Assembly: GCA_019414665.1 (NCBI GenBank) | Contig: DXLO01000008.1 | Coordinates: 1-64,000, forward strand | DNA: 64,000 bases | From: Bacteroides sp. | GTDB taxonomy: Bacteria > Bacteroidota > Bacteroidia > Bacteroidales > Bacteroidaceae | Reading direction: 5' to 3' | Shown here: piece after piece, positions 34,558 to 43,947 of the stretch | How positions within the stretch are numbered: position 1 is the first letter of the stretch | Layout of the letters: every line of letters begins with the position of its first letter | Made by a program: the position numbers and the translations under genes | The notes under the pieces: model-generated | The model's input: the letters and a program-made list of their open reading frames with translations, nothing else | What the model was told of the DNA's origin: nothing | The model's database searches: none

Positions 34558-36183
34558 TTAAATATTTTGTAGATAGTCTGTCAAGTCATCCTCCGAAGAT
34601 AAGTTTAGAGATTTACGTAAACGATATCGATTCATGTTGATTGTTTTGGGAACATTTCCTGTGAGCATCGAGATTTCTTTGGTAGATAGATTTACCCGTA
34701 ATAAAGTAGCTAGATATCTTTCTCCTTGTGTTAAATTGGGATGCCGTTCGGATAGCCGTTGAAGGAACTCCTGGTTCTTTTCTTCAACATTCATTAGCAA
34801 GGTGCTGTTCGTCTTATCTCCATTCTGATATTGGCTGATGAAGGCATTGACTTTCTTCAGATGAGGAATCAATGCCTGTTGGTCCATCTTATATCCTTGC
34901 TTTATCATTTCTCTGATTTTCTCCAGCATTTCATTGCGGCTATGCAGGAATACAGCAAAACTGGTAGCTTCCTGACGACTGTTGTATAATGCGCTTTGTA
35001 CAGATTTTAATTCGAGTTCTTGCTGTCGTACTTTAAGTTCTGCCAATTCATGTTCCGATTGCTCCAGATTATAGCGGGTAACCATTAACTGCATATTCTT
35101 TTTGCGTTTATACCATTGGTATAGAAATATACTGAGTACTATCAATGAGATGAATATGATTACTAGTACAAACAGGTTCCGTTTCAGTAGTTCTATTTCA
35201 TAAGCTTGCTCTCTTAGTTCTGCTTTCCTTTGTTGGTTTTGATATTGTTTATGGGAAATTTCCTGTTCTACGATGCGTAATTTACTTCCACTTTGCAATT
35301 CTTTGCTAAGGGTATATAGTTGTATCAGGCATTTATAAGCGTTTTTATGGTCTCCAAGGGCATCGTATACCCAAGATAAATATTCGTAATTATCACAAAT
35401 CAGTTCTTTGGCACTGATGGAAGAAGCGACCTCGTATGCTCTTTGTAAAGCCATCAAGGCATTGTTATATTGTTTTGCATAGAAGTATTGTTTTCCCATA
35501 TTGTTATAGTTTTCCCCTAATGACCATTGAGAATTCAAGTTCTTGTTGATGATAATGGCCTCATTAATTAAACTTAGCTTTTCATTAAAATCACCCTCAT
35601 ATAAACATAGATTATTCAAATTGGCGGATATCCCTCTTAAATTTTTCTGACTGCGGTTTATTATAAGGGCTTGTTTGAGGAATTGTTCAGCTGTGTTGAA
35701 CTCATTCATGGAATAATGGATGATGCCACGATCATTGTAGCATAGTGCGATAGAAATGGAATCTCCGATGGATTTAAAGATTGAGATGGCTTTCTCATTC
35801 ATTTCGATCGCTTTGTTATAGTCGGTCAGTTTACAATAGAGTGCTCCTATCAGTGCGTAAATTTGTCCATTCAGCTCTTTATTGGCAGGAGTTGCATACT
35901 CCAATGCGTCATATAGATTTTTGATGCTCACATCAAAATTGCCTAATAGCTTTTCTGCCTGACTGTAATAGAACATTGCTTCGGCTTTTTGATCATTTTG
36001 CCTTTCTTCAGGAAACAATTCAATTACCTTGGCAGCATAGTAACTGGCCTGCTTCGGATTATTGTATAAGGCTTCAACCGACTTTTTAATCAGTGCCTCG
36101 GCTTCTTGTTGTTTATTACGGGCATTAGCCCATGAGAGATTCAGCAGGCAAAGGAGAATATATACAAGTAGGTTGTTTTTCAT
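34558..36183 (-). CDS. TPR-TM-HTH regulator of the SusC/D locus (SusR-like architecture)
   Basis: A 541-residue inner-membrane regulator. A signal sequence (MKNNLLVYILLCLLNLSWANA) leads a periplasmic array of tetratricopeptide repeats (residues about 25-320, for example YALIGALYCKLTDYNKAIEM). One membrane helix follows near residues 333-353 (FVLVIIFISLIVLSIFLYQW), then a coiled coil, and finally a LuxR-type helix-turn-helix (LTQGERYLATLLRV, STKEISMLTGNVPKTI). The same layout is found in SusR-type regulators that sense sugar in the periplasm and activate PUL genes. The ATG at 36183 is used; an upstream TTG adds only two residues. It lies upstream of and parallel to the SusC/D operon. Confidence 0.85.
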   Translation of the reverse strand: MKNNLLVYILLCLLNLSWANARNKQQEAEALIKKSVEALYNNPKQASYYAAKVIELFPEERQNDQKAEAMFYYSQAEKLLGNFDVSIKNLYDALEYATPANKELNGQIYALIGALYCKLTDYNKAIEMNEKAISIFKSIGDSISIALCYNDRGIIHYSMNEFNTAEQFLKQALIINRSQKNLRGISANLNNLCLYEGDFNEKLSLINEAIIINKNLNSQWSLGENYNNMGKQYFYAKQYNNALMALQRAYEVASSISAKELICDNYEYLSWVYDALGDHKNAYKCLIQLYTLSKELQSGSKLRIVEQEISHKQYQNQQRKAELREQAYEIELLKRNLFVLVIIFISLIVLSIFLYQWYKRKKNMQLMVTRYNLEQSEHELAELKVRQQELELKSVQSALYNSRQEATSFAVFLHSRNEMLEKIREMIKQGYKMDQQALIPHLKKVNAFISQYQNGDKTNSTLLMNVEEKNQEFLQRLSERHPNLTQGERYLATLLRVNLSTKEISMLTGNVPKTINMNRYRLRKSLNLSSEDDLTDYLQNI

Positions 36184-36254
36184 AATCAAGCGTATTTTTG
36201 CAAAAATAGTGATTTTCTTTGTAAAAAGACACTCTTGTTTCTCTTTTAAAAGAA

Positions 36255-36262
36255 TATCTTTG
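36255..36262 (+). promoter_or_regulatory. Minus-7 element of rnhB
   Basis: TATCTTTG at 36255-36262, 22 bases before the rnhB start codon. A second element, the palindrome TATTTTTGCAAAAATA at 36193-36208, reads as minus-7 on both strands and may start the divergent regulator gene with a very short leader. Confidence 0.5.
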
Positions 36263-36284
36263 CAAGCAACAATAAAGATGAGCT

Positions 36285-36890
36285 ATGTTATTACCTTATT
36301 TGAATAAAGATCTGATAGAGGCCGGTTGTGATGAGGCGGGCAGGGGATGTCTGGCAGGATCTGTATATGCAGCAGCTGTTATTTTACCTGTAGATTTTAA
36401 GAATGAATTGCTGAATGATTCCAAGCAACTGACGGAGCATCAGCGTTATGCGCTGCGAGAGATTGTGGAAAGAGAAGCATTGGCATGGGCTGTAGGTGTA
36501 GTGACTCCTGAAGAGATAGACGAGATAAATATCCTTAATGCGTCTTTTCTGGCAATGCATCGTGCTGTGGATCAATTGAAAATTCGTCCCCAACATTTGT
36601 TGATTGATGGGAATCGTTTTAAAAAGTATCAGGATTTGCCGCATACTACTGTGGTAAAAGGAGATGGAAAATATCTTTCTATTGCCGCTGCATCTATTCT
36701 GGCGAAAACCTATCGTGATGATTATATGAATGAACTGCATAAAGAATATCCTTTTTATGATTGGAATAGTAATAAAGGTTATCCTACTAAAAAGCATCGT
36801 GCGGCTATCCGTGAACATGGAACAACGCCATATCATCGGATGACTTTTAATTTGTTGGGAACAGATCCCCAATTAGAGATTCCTTTCTAA
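36285..36890 (+). CDS. rnhB: Ribonuclease HII
   Basis: A 201-residue RNase HII, which cuts the RNA strand of RNA-DNA hybrids and removes single ribonucleotides misincorporated into DNA. The catalytic acidic residues are present: the first two in GCDEAGRGCLAG, a third in HLLIDGNRF, and the last in KTYRDDYMNELHKEYP, followed by the conserved NKGYPTKKHRAAIREHG. Length is normal and no signal is present, so it acts in the cytoplasm. It stands alone with its own promoter and meets the fucose operon at a bidirectional terminator. Confidence 0.96.
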   Translation: MLLPYLNKDLIEAGCDEAGRGCLAGSVYAAAVILPVDFKNELLNDSKQLTEHQRYALREIVEREALAWAVGVVTPEEIDEINILNASFLAMHRAVDQLKIRPQHLLIDGNRFKKYQDLPHTTVVKGDGKYLSIAAASILAKTYRDDYMNELHKEYPFYDWNSNKGYPTKKHRAAIREHGTTPYHRMTFNLLGTDPQLEIPF

Positions 36891-36955
36891 TTTGAAGAAT
36901 ATATAGGAGGATGGGATAACTTCTTTACATTTCATTCTACTTGGTTGAAAATAAA

Positions 36956-37002
36956 GCGAAGAATCTGTTTGATTCATATGAGTAGTAACAGATTCTTCGT
37001 TT
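36956..37002. terminator. Bidirectional terminator between rnhB and fucP
   Basis: GCGAAGAATCTGTT (36956-36969) pairs with AACAGATTCTTCG (36987-36999), followed by TTTCACTTTTTT on the plus strand and preceded by A-rich sequence for the minus strand. The arm belongs to the same sequence family as the repeats at 17173 and 43217. Confidence 0.7.
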
Positions 37003-37032
37003 CACTTTTTTACAATGGTCTTATTCAGCATA

Positions 37033-38346
37033 TCAATATTTTCCCCGTTGATAAGAGCGATGTCCATAAATAGTGATTACCACAAAACAGATAAATGGCA
37101 GGATAAATGAAACATTTACGGCTGGCATATTCCAAATGGTATTCATATCAATAATACTTGCTTGTAAAGGAGGAAGTACGGAACCTCCTAAAATAGCCAT
37201 AATCAGGCCGGCTGCTCCAAACTTTGCATCATCTCCCAATCCGGTAAGCGCTATGCCATAGATCGTGGGGAACATTAATGACATACAGGCTGAAACAGCT
37301 ACCAGACAGTACATACCCCAGATATCCTGGAAGAAGATGACTCCGGCGGTGAAGCAGCAACCCGCAATGGCAAGTATGGCCAATAATTTACCTGGATTGA
37401 GGTAGCGCAAGATGAAGGTACAGATAAAACGGCTGATACAGAAAATAACCATCGCAATGATATTATATTCTTGTGATAGTACTTCAGCAGCTTTTTCCTC
37501 CATACCTTGTGACATGAACAGGCGTGTGCCGTATTGGATGATGAAGGTCCAACACATAATCTGCGCACCTACATAGAAGAATTGTGCCACCACTCCTTCG
37601 CGGTAATGATGGATGGAGAAGATACGCTTCAGTGTGGGACCGAAATTGATACTGTGAGACTGGTCACCATTTTTGGGCATTTGGGTAAAACGTATCACTA
37701 GAAGCATAACTAATATGACTATTCCGATAGTGAGATAAGGAGCGATCAGTACGGACAGGTCCGCATCTCTTACCATTGCAAATTCTGCCGGGTTTAGTTG
37801 GGCTCGTTCTGCCGTATCCATCGGATTTAGTTTCGCCTGGATAAAGTTCATGGCTACATACATTCCCAGTAAAGAGCCCATAGGGTTAAACGATTGTGCC
37901 AGATTGAGACGTCGGGTAGCGGTAGCTTCTGTTCCCATGGACAAGATGTAAGGGTTGGAACTGGTTTCGAGGAAGGAGAGTCCGCAGGTCAGAATAAAAT
38001 AAGCTAATAAGAACGGATAGTAGCTGCCTGTCATTTTAGCGGGAAAGAATAATAAGGCTCCTACGGCATAAAGTCCCAATCCCAGCAGGATACCGGCTTT
38101 ATAAGAGTATTTACGGATAAACATAGCTGCCGGAAAAGCCATGGCGAAATATCCGCCATAGAAGGCAACTTGCACCAATGCGCCATCGGTGACACTCATC
38201 CGGAAGATTTTAGAGAATGCTTTTACCATCGGATTGGTGATATCATTGGCGAATCCCCAGAGGGCGAAGCAGCAGGTGACTAATATAAACGGTAGTACGT
38301 AACTGACTCCATCTTTGTGCAGGATGGGTTGATCTGTATCTTTCAT
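37033..38346 (-). CDS. fucP: L-fucose:proton symporter FucP
   Basis: A 437-residue sugar transporter of the FucP branch of the major facilitator superfamily, nearly the same length as E. coli FucP. About twelve membrane helices are visible. Characteristic segments include FILVTCCFALWGFANDITNPMV at the N-terminus with the conserved acidic residue of helix 1, LSFLETSSNPYIL in helix 4 and GALLFFPA. It imports L-fucose, though FucP homologues of Bacteroides may also take related sugars. It is the last gene of fucR-fucI-fucP; 112 bases with a hairpin separate it from fucI. Confidence 0.9.
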   Translation of the reverse strand: MKDTDQPILHKDGVSYVLPFILVTCCFALWGFANDITNPMVKAFSKIFRMSVTDGALVQVAFYGGYFAMAFPAAMFIRKYSYKAGILLGLGLYAVGALLFFPAKMTGSYYPFLLAYFILTCGLSFLETSSNPYILSMGTEATATRRLNLAQSFNPMGSLLGMYVAMNFIQAKLNPMDTAERAQLNPAEFAMVRDADLSVLIAPYLTIGIVILVMLLVIRFTQMPKNGDQSHSINFGPTLKRIFSIHHYREGVVAQFFYVGAQIMCWTFIIQYGTRLFMSQGMEEKAAEVLSQEYNIIAMVIFCISRFICTFILRYLNPGKLLAILAIAGCCFTAGVIFFQDIWGMYCLVAVSACMSLMFPTIYGIALTGLGDDAKFGAAGLIMAILGGSVLPPLQASIIDMNTIWNMPAVNVSFILPFICFVVITIYGHRSYQRGKY

Positions 38347-38383
38347 TTCTTAAATTAAAGATTGAGGATTAAAAATTAAGAAA

Positions 38384-38449
38384 TGAGAATTGAAAACAAA
38401 AAAAGGATAGGCATATAACCCTTTCTCAATTTTTAATTTTCAATTCTCA
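38384..38449. repeat. Hairpin between fucI and fucP
   Basis: TGAGAATTGAAAA (38384-38396) and TTTTCAATTCTCA (38437-38449) are perfect 13-bp inverted arms in an AT-rich gap with further near-copies (TTAAAAATTAAG, CTCAATTTTTAA). It may lower fucP expression relative to fucI, or stabilise the message end. Confidence 0.6.
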
Positions 38450-38458
38450 ATTTATTAA

Positions 38459-40234
38459 CTATTTATAAATAGGTCCGTAAGTTGAGCAAGCTCTGTAGTC
38501 GGAACCTTCCTTATCCATACCGAAGGCATTCCATGATGCCGGGCGGAAAATCTTGTCGTCTTCTACATTATGCATACAAACAGGAATACGTAGCATAGAT
38601 GCCAGAGTTATTAAATCCTGTCCGATGTGTCCATAGCTGATGGCGCCGTGGTTGGCTCCCCAGTTGTTCATTACCGAATAGACATCACGGAATGCAGGTT
38701 TGTCGCATAGGCGGGGTACAAACCAAGTAGTAGGCCATGTGGGGTCTGTACGCATGTTCAGTACCTGATGGATTTCCGGATCAATATCTACTGTCCAGCC
38801 TTCTGCCAGTTGCAATACTGGACCTAAGCCTTTTACCAGATTAAGACGCATCATGGTGACAGGCATACCGCCTTTAGACAAGAAATTGGAAGAGAAACCG
38901 CCTCCACGGAAATAGTCGCGATCTGCCGGATACCAGGTTGTAGCTTTCAGACAAGCTTCGACATCGGCTTCAGTCATTTCCCAGTTGGGCTTCATGCAGG
39001 GCTCTCCCGCTTCATTATGGCTCTCACCGGTAGCGTCCAGAGTGGTTGCACCAGAGTTGATAAGATGGATGATACCGTTTTTAGCCATTCCGGTAAGTTC
39101 TTTGCCGGTGACACGTTTTACCGCTTCGGGACTCCAGTAAGTACGGATGTCGGAGAACATCTGTCCACAGCCACTCAGCAGGTGACCGAATAACATGGCA
39201 ACACCATTGCAAGCATCATTTTCGGTAGCCAGAACGTATGCTTCGCGAATGCCGTTCCAGTCGAAAGTGGTGTTGAGCAGTGCTTCACTGAAGTCACCGT
39301 TTGGTTTCCAGTCAGTCCATTGGCGTTGCCCCTGGAAGCCGGCTGCGATGGCATTATGGCCGATAGCTTCTTCTTTGAATCCCATTTCAAGCAATTTCGG
39401 GTTGCCGACCATCAAGTCACGCATGATGATAGTCATTTTTACAATAAATTCCCAGTCGGCATCCTTCTCTTCACGGGTTTTGCGCTTTTCGGGACGGTTC
39501 TTAAAGTCTTCCCCTTCGTTGGGCTTGCAATATTTTTCAGTCCAGGCCATTGCCTTGGCATATTCTTCATGGTCATAGATTCCTTCTTCCATACGGCGCA
39601 GGATCTCAGTTTCGTCCACGCTTTCATTACGTATTCCCAGATATTCCTGGAAAAAGTCAGGATCGACAATAGAGCCGGCGATACCCATGCAGACACTACC
39701 GAAAGAAAGATAGCTTTTTCCGCGCATATTGGCTACAGCCATGGCGGCACGGGCGAAACGCAATAGTTTTTCTGCTACATCGGCCGGAATCGTGTTGTCA
39801 TCCAAATCTTGTACATCGTGTCCGTAAATACCGAATGCAGGCAGCCCTTTCTGTGCGTGTCCGGCTAATACGGCAGCCAGATAAACGGCTCCCGGACGTT
39901 CTGTACCGTTGAATCCCCAGACTGCTTTCGGCCAGTGCGGGTGCATATCCATTGTTTCGGAGCCATAGCACCAGCAACTGGTTACGGTAATGGTGGCACC
40001 TACTCCTTCGCGTTCGAATTTCTCGGCACAAGCGGCGCTTTCGGCTACACGACCGATGGTGCTGTCTGCTATTACACATTCCACGGGGCTTCCGTCACCG
40101 TTTTTCAAGTTAGATGAAATCAGTTCGGCAACAGCTTTTGCCAGGTTCATAGTTTTGTCTTCAAGGCTTTCGCGGACACCACCCTGGCGGCCGTCGATAG
40201 TGGGACGAATCCCGATTTTAGGATACTTTTTCAT
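38459..40234 (-). CDS. fucI: L-fucose isomerase
   Basis: A 591-residue L-fucose isomerase, the same length as the E. coli enzyme, converting L-fucose to L-fuculose in the cytoplasm. The family sequence is continuous from IGIRPTIDGRQGGVRESLE; metal-binding and catalytic acidic residues lie in FVLATENDACNGVAMLFGH-type sequence (here AYVLATENDACNG), and NWGANHGAISYGHIG near the C-terminus is conserved. The ATG at 40234 is preferred to one at 40243. It lies 21 bases after fucR. The next two enzymes of the pathway, kinase and aldolase, are not here. Confidence 0.95.
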   Translation of the reverse strand: MKKYPKIGIRPTIDGRQGGVRESLEDKTMNLAKAVAELISSNLKNGDGSPVECVIADSTIGRVAESAACAEKFEREGVGATITVTSCWCYGSETMDMHPHWPKAVWGFNGTERPGAVYLAAVLAGHAQKGLPAFGIYGHDVQDLDDNTIPADVAEKLLRFARAAMAVANMRGKSYLSFGSVCMGIAGSIVDPDFFQEYLGIRNESVDETEILRRMEEGIYDHEEYAKAMAWTEKYCKPNEGEDFKNRPEKRKTREEKDADWEFIVKMTIIMRDLMVGNPKLLEMGFKEEAIGHNAIAAGFQGQRQWTDWKPNGDFSEALLNTTFDWNGIREAYVLATENDACNGVAMLFGHLLSGCGQMFSDIRTYWSPEAVKRVTGKELTGMAKNGIIHLINSGATTLDATGESHNEAGEPCMKPNWEMTEADVEACLKATTWYPADRDYFRGGGFSSNFLSKGGMPVTMMRLNLVKGLGPVLQLAEGWTVDIDPEIHQVLNMRTDPTWPTTWFVPRLCDKPAFRDVYSVMNNWGANHGAISYGHIGQDLITLASMLRIPVCMHNVEDDKIFRPASWNAFGMDKEGSDYRACSTYGPIYK

Positions 40235-40255
40235 GATATACATAGGTTTTAGTTG

Positions 40256-41236
40256 TTAAATTGAATTTCTTAAATGGACTTCGGTAGGGAGATAAGTTCT
40301 TATTTCCTGTCCGGTTAGTACAAATTCTGCGGCTTTCCGCCCCAGCTCTTCCCAGTTGATACTGAGTACCGTAATCCCTTGGTCTATTACCTCGTAGGCA
40401 GGAGTGTCATTGTAGGCTATCAGTCCGAAATCTTCTCCGCATTTCAGCCCGGTTGTCCGGCTTTGCTTGATTATATTGACCACCTCTATCTGACGGATTG
40501 CAATATATACTTCTCCTTTACGGACTTGTATCCGGTCTGTATTTTCCACAATGGCTGAATCAATGTGATAATCCTGACAGAAACAATTGAAATACTGACA
40601 ACTGCTACGGGGGTGTTTGATGTCTTCGGGAAATAAAAGTACTAGTCTCTGATATTTTCTCAGATGTTCTTTCAATGCGGCCAATGCATGATAAAAGGAA
40701 TCGTCAAAATCCTGACATACGTATGAATAATCCTTTTTATCGAACTTCCCGAAATCCAACAGCAGCAACTTAGACGAATCTATTTTGTAAAGATGGGGGG
40801 ATAGTTTCTCATTGTCGAAGTTCATCACAATGTATTTATTGTATCTGCCTATTGATTCACGTAAGATGGTATTGAAAAGTCGTTCATTATATTGATGAAA
40901 CAATAAATCTACTTTGTAGTTGATGGATAGTTTTTTGATAAAACTATTATATAACGAGTATTTAAAGGGAGAATATTCGTCCAGCAGAAGCAGAATGTTT
41001 GTAAGCTTGTTGGTAACGTAGTAACCTTTTCCCGGAGTAGAGTCTATTATTCCCCGGTCTTTTAAATCAATGAATGCTTTGAACACCGTATCCCGCGACA
41101 CTTGATACTCACGGCTCAGTTTGTTGATGGACGGTAATGTGCAGTCCGATTTATATTTGCCCATGGAAATCTCCTGACTGAGTAAATCAGCCAGTTGTTT
41201 CACTTTAGTGGTCTGCTGTCCAAAGGTAACTTTCAT
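40256..41236 (-). CDS. fucR: GntR-family fucose regulator FucR
   Basis: A 326-residue repressor. The N-terminal 75 residues are a GntR-type winged helix (LPSINKLSREYQVSRDTVFKAF, DRGIIDSTPGKGYYV), followed by a domain of about 240 residues resembling the LacI/periplasmic-binding fold (LGLIAYND-like GLIAYNDTPAYEVIDQGI, SINWEELGRKAAEFVL). This combination is that of the Bacteroides FucR repressor, which senses fucose and controls the fucose operon. Here it is the first gene, parallel to fucI at 21 bases, so it would regulate its own transcript. No convincing minus-7 element is seen upstream. Confidence 0.9.
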   Translation of the reverse strand: MKVTFGQQTTKVKQLADLLSQEISMGKYKSDCTLPSINKLSREYQVSRDTVFKAFIDLKDRGIIDSTPGKGYYVTNKLTNILLLLDEYSPFKYSLYNSFIKKLSINYKVDLLFHQYNERLFNTILRESIGRYNKYIVMNFDNEKLSPHLYKIDSSKLLLLDFGKFDKKDYSYVCQDFDDSFYHALAALKEHLRKYQRLVLLFPEDIKHPRSSCQYFNCFCQDYHIDSAIVENTDRIQVRKGEVYIAIRQIEVVNIIKQSRTTGLKCGEDFGLIAYNDTPAYEVIDQGITVLSINWEELGRKAAEFVLTGQEIRTYLPTEVHLRNSI

Positions 41237-41461
41237 GAACTGTTTAAGGTTTTACGCGGACAATGCAAACTGTGCTGAACTGTCCCGATGCAAAGAAATG
41301 CAATTTATTCATAAACAGCAAGATGAAAAGGTATGTTTTATAACACAAGAATCAAAGCTTCTATATCGATTTCCGGAAGAATGTGTAATACGTACTAATC
41401 AAATAATATAATTAGAGTATTTGCCGAAGTATATTAACCGCATTACAGAACAAAGGGGGGG
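41237..41461. other. Upstream region of fucR
   Basis: No gene is seen. The nearest minus-strand promoter-like element is TTTCTTTG (41306-41299 region), one base off the consensus. The region is likely to hold the FucR operator, but I cannot identify it. Confidence 0.35.
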
Positions 41462-41593
41462 GCGTGTCTTGCCGGTGCGCCGGATATTGTTTTGCTGGTT
41501 TGTGAAATGATTGCCGGGCGTATGAATGCAAAATTGACTCGGGATATGGAATTTAAAGACGGACTGCATTTTATCATCGAACTTCCTCTATAA
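41462..41593 (+). pseudogene. C-terminal remnant of a sensor histidine kinase
   Basis: The frame ending at TAA 41591-41593 reads APDIVLLVCEMIAGRMNAKL followed by TRDMEFKDGLHFIIELPL, which has the layout of the last 40 residues of a histidine kinase ATPase domain (GxGLxLCxxIA followed by strand, GxxFxxxLPL). The invariant GxG is degraded and nothing upstream is coding; a run of eight G at 41455-41462 marks the edge. A short decayed fragment is the best reading, with moderate confidence because it is so short. Confidence 0.45.
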
Positions 41594-41632
41594 AAAATAG
41601 GTGAAACATTATTCATTGACAGGGCTTTTTTG

Positions 41633-41640
41633 TACCTTTG
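41633..41640 (+). promoter_or_regulatory. Minus-7 element of gpmI
   Basis: TACCTTTG at 41633-41640 followed by CACCC, the typical start region of Bacteroides promoters, 42 bases before the gpmI ATG. The minus-33 is not obvious. Confidence 0.6.
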
Positions 41641-41682
41641 CACCCGGAAAAAGCAAGGATAAACTTTAAACAAAATAAGATT

Positions 41683-43197
41683 ATGAGTAAAAAAGCCCTT
41701 TTAATGATTCTTGATGGTTGGGGTATCGGCGATCAAGGTAAAGACGATGTAATCTTTAACACTCCCACTCCTTACTGGGATTCTCTGTTGGCAAACTATC
41801 CGCACTCTAAATTGCAGGCTAGCGGTGAGAACGTTGGTTTGCCCGACGGACAGATGGGTAACTCCGAAGTAGGACACTTGAATATCGGTGCAGGACGTAT
41901 CGTTTATCAGGATTTGGTAAAGATTAACCGTGCATGTGCCGACAACAGCATAATGAAGAATCCCGAGATTGTTTCCGCTTTCTCTTACGCAAAGGAAAAT
42001 GGCAAGAACATCCACTTTATGGGATTGACTTCAAACGGTGGTGTACACAGTTCATTCGATCATTTGTTCAAACTTTGCGATATCTCTAAAGAATATGGCA
42101 TTGAAAATACATTTATCCACTGCTTTATGGATGGTCGTGACACAGACCCGAAGAGTGGTAAAGGCTTTATCGAACAACTGACTGCGCACTGTGAAAAATC
42201 AGCCGGTAAAATCGCTTCTATCGTTGGTCGCTTCTATGCTATGGATCGTGACAAGCGTTGGGAACGTGTGAAAGAAGCATACGACCTGTTGGTTGAAGGT
42301 AAAGGAAAGCAAGCCACCGATATGGTTCAGGCTATGCAGGAATCATACGATGAAGGTGTTACAGATGAATTCATCAAACCGATCAATAATTCTACCGTAG
42401 ACGGTACCATCAAAGAAGGTGATGTGGTTATCTTCTTCAACTACCGTAACGACCGTGCCAAGGAATTGACTGTTGTGCTGACTCAACAGGATATGCCGGA
42501 ACAAGGTATGCATACTATTCCGGGCTTGCAGTTTTATTGCATGACTCCGTATGATGCGTCTTTCAAGGGTGTTCATATTCTGTTCGACAAGGAAAATGTT
42601 CAAAATACGTTGGGTGAATATCTGGCTGCTAACGGTAAGACTCAGTTACACATTGCAGAAACGGAAAAGTATGCTCACGTGACTTTCTTCTTCAATGGTG
42701 GTCGTGAAACTCCGTATGATGCCGAAGAGCGTATCTTGGTTCCATCTCCGAAAGTGGCTACTTACGACTTGAAGCCTGAGATGAGTGCTTATGAAGTGAA
42801 GGATAAATTGGTAGAAGCCATCAAGACCCAGAAATTCGATTTCATTGTCGTGAATTACGCTAATGGTGATATGGTAGGTCATACAGGTATCTATGACGCT
42901 ATTGAAAAAGCAGTGAAGGCTATTGACGAGTGCGTGAAAGATACAGTGGAAGCTGCCAAGGCTAATGATTATGAAGTAATCATTATTGCCGACCACGGTA
43001 ATGCCGACCATGCACTGAATGAAGATGGTACACCTAATACGGCTCACTCTTTGAACCCTGTTCCATTTGTATATGTAACAGAGAACAAGAATGCTAAAGT
43101 GGAAAATGGTGTATTGGCAGATGTTGCTCCTTCTATCTTGCACATTTTGGGTATGCCCCAGCCTGCCGACATGACCGGACGGGATTTGATAAAATAA
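41683..43197 (+). CDS. gpmI: 2,3-bisphosphoglycerate-independent phosphoglycerate mutase
   Basis: A 504-residue cytoplasmic enzyme of lower glycolysis interconverting 3- and 2-phosphoglycerate using two manganese ions. The phosphorylated serine is in QMGNSEVGHLNIGAGR, the first metal aspartate in MILDGWGIGD, and the second metal set in IADHGNADH near the C-terminus; GRDTDPKSGKGF and GRFYAMDRDKRW are family hallmarks. The ATG at 41683 gives the canonical MSKKALLMILDGWG start; a longer frame from 41638 lies within the promoter. Single-gene unit. Confidence 0.97.
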   Translation: MSKKALLMILDGWGIGDQGKDDVIFNTPTPYWDSLLANYPHSKLQASGENVGLPDGQMGNSEVGHLNIGAGRIVYQDLVKINRACADNSIMKNPEIVSAFSYAKENGKNIHFMGLTSNGGVHSSFDHLFKLCDISKEYGIENTFIHCFMDGRDTDPKSGKGFIEQLTAHCEKSAGKIASIVGRFYAMDRDKRWERVKEAYDLLVEGKGKQATDMVQAMQESYDEGVTDEFIKPINNSTVDGTIKEGDVVIFFNYRNDRAKELTVVLTQQDMPEQGMHTIPGLQFYCMTPYDASFKGVHILFDKENVQNTLGEYLAANGKTQLHIAETEKYAHVTFFFNGGRETPYDAEERILVPSPKVATYDLKPEMSAYEVKDKLVEAIKTQKFDFIVVNYANGDMVGHTGIYDAIEKAVKAIDECVKDTVEAAKANDYEVIIIADHGNADHALNEDGTPNTAHSLNPVPFVYVTENKNAKVENGVLADVAPSILHILGMPQPADMTGRDLIK

Positions 43198-43216
43198 TGT
43201 AGAAAGTATATTTATT

Positions 43217-43285
43217 TGTCATTCTGAACAAGGTGAGGAATCTGTAATGAAGCATGGATTCGTCACTTTGTCCGGAATGACATTT
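43217..43285. repeat. Dispersed palindromic repeat (REP-like), copy 2
   Basis: TGTCATTCTGAACAAGGTG and the following bases (43217-43244) pair imperfectly with 43255-43285, whose reverse complement begins AATGTCATTCCGGACAAAG. It is clearly the same element type as 17173-17253, again just after a core gene. Confidence 0.7.
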
Positions 43286-43299
43286 TAATTTAATAAGAG

Positions 43300-43881
43300 A
43301 TGATACAGATAGATGATGTTGTAATCTCCCTTGATGTGTTTCGTGAGAAATTTCTTTGTAATCTCGATGCCTGCAAAGGTGAGTGCTGCATAGAGGGAGA
43401 TGCCGGTGCACCGGTGGAATTGGATGAAGTGGAAAAACTGGAAGAGGTGCTTCCTGTTATTTGGGACGAGCTTTCACCCGAGGCACGGGCGGTGATTGAT
43501 AAGCAGGGAGTGGTTTATACAGATGAAGAGGGCGATTTGGTAACTTCCATCGTCAATCAGAAAGATTGTGTATTTACCTGTTATGACGAGAAAGGGTATT
43601 GTTATTGTGCCATCGAGAAAGCCTTCCGGGCAGGTAAGACCGATTTCTATAAACCAATCTCTTGTCATCTTTATCCCATCCGTATAGGTGATTATGGCCC
43701 TTATAAAGCGGTGAATTACCATCGTTGGGATGTATGTAAAGCCGCCGTGTTATTGGGAAAAAAAGAGAACCTTCCTGTATACAAGTTCTTAAAGGAACCG
43801 TTGGTGCGGAAATTTGGTGAAGAATGGTATAAAGAGCTGGAGGTTGCGGCAGAAGAATTGAAGAAAAGAGGAATGATTTAA
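43300..43881 (+). CDS. DUF3109 cysteine-rich protein
   Basis: A 193-residue cytoplasmic protein of the DUF3109 family, common in Bacteroidetes. It contains CNLDACKGECCIEGD near the N-terminus, then CVFTCYDEKGYCYCAIE and later SCHLYPIRI, a total of about eleven cysteines whose spacing suggests binding of iron or zinc, as in related Fe-S/zinc-chelating families. There is no signal peptide. The function of the family is unknown. It starts just beyond the palindromic repeat after gpmI and is probably transcribed alone or by read-through. Confidence 0.88.
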   Translation: MIQIDDVVISLDVFREKFLCNLDACKGECCIEGDAGAPVELDEVEKLEEVLPVIWDELSPEARAVIDKQGVVYTDEEGDLVTSIVNQKDCVFTCYDEKGYCYCAIEKAFRAGKTDFYKPISCHLYPIRIGDYGPYKAVNYHRWDVCKAAVLLGKKENLPVYKFLKEPLVRKFGEEWYKELEVAAEELKKRGMI

Positions 43882-43947
43882 GCATCTTCGGTTTTATTAT
43901 CCCTGATTTATTACATTAACCGAAATTTAATACTACGAAAATACCCC

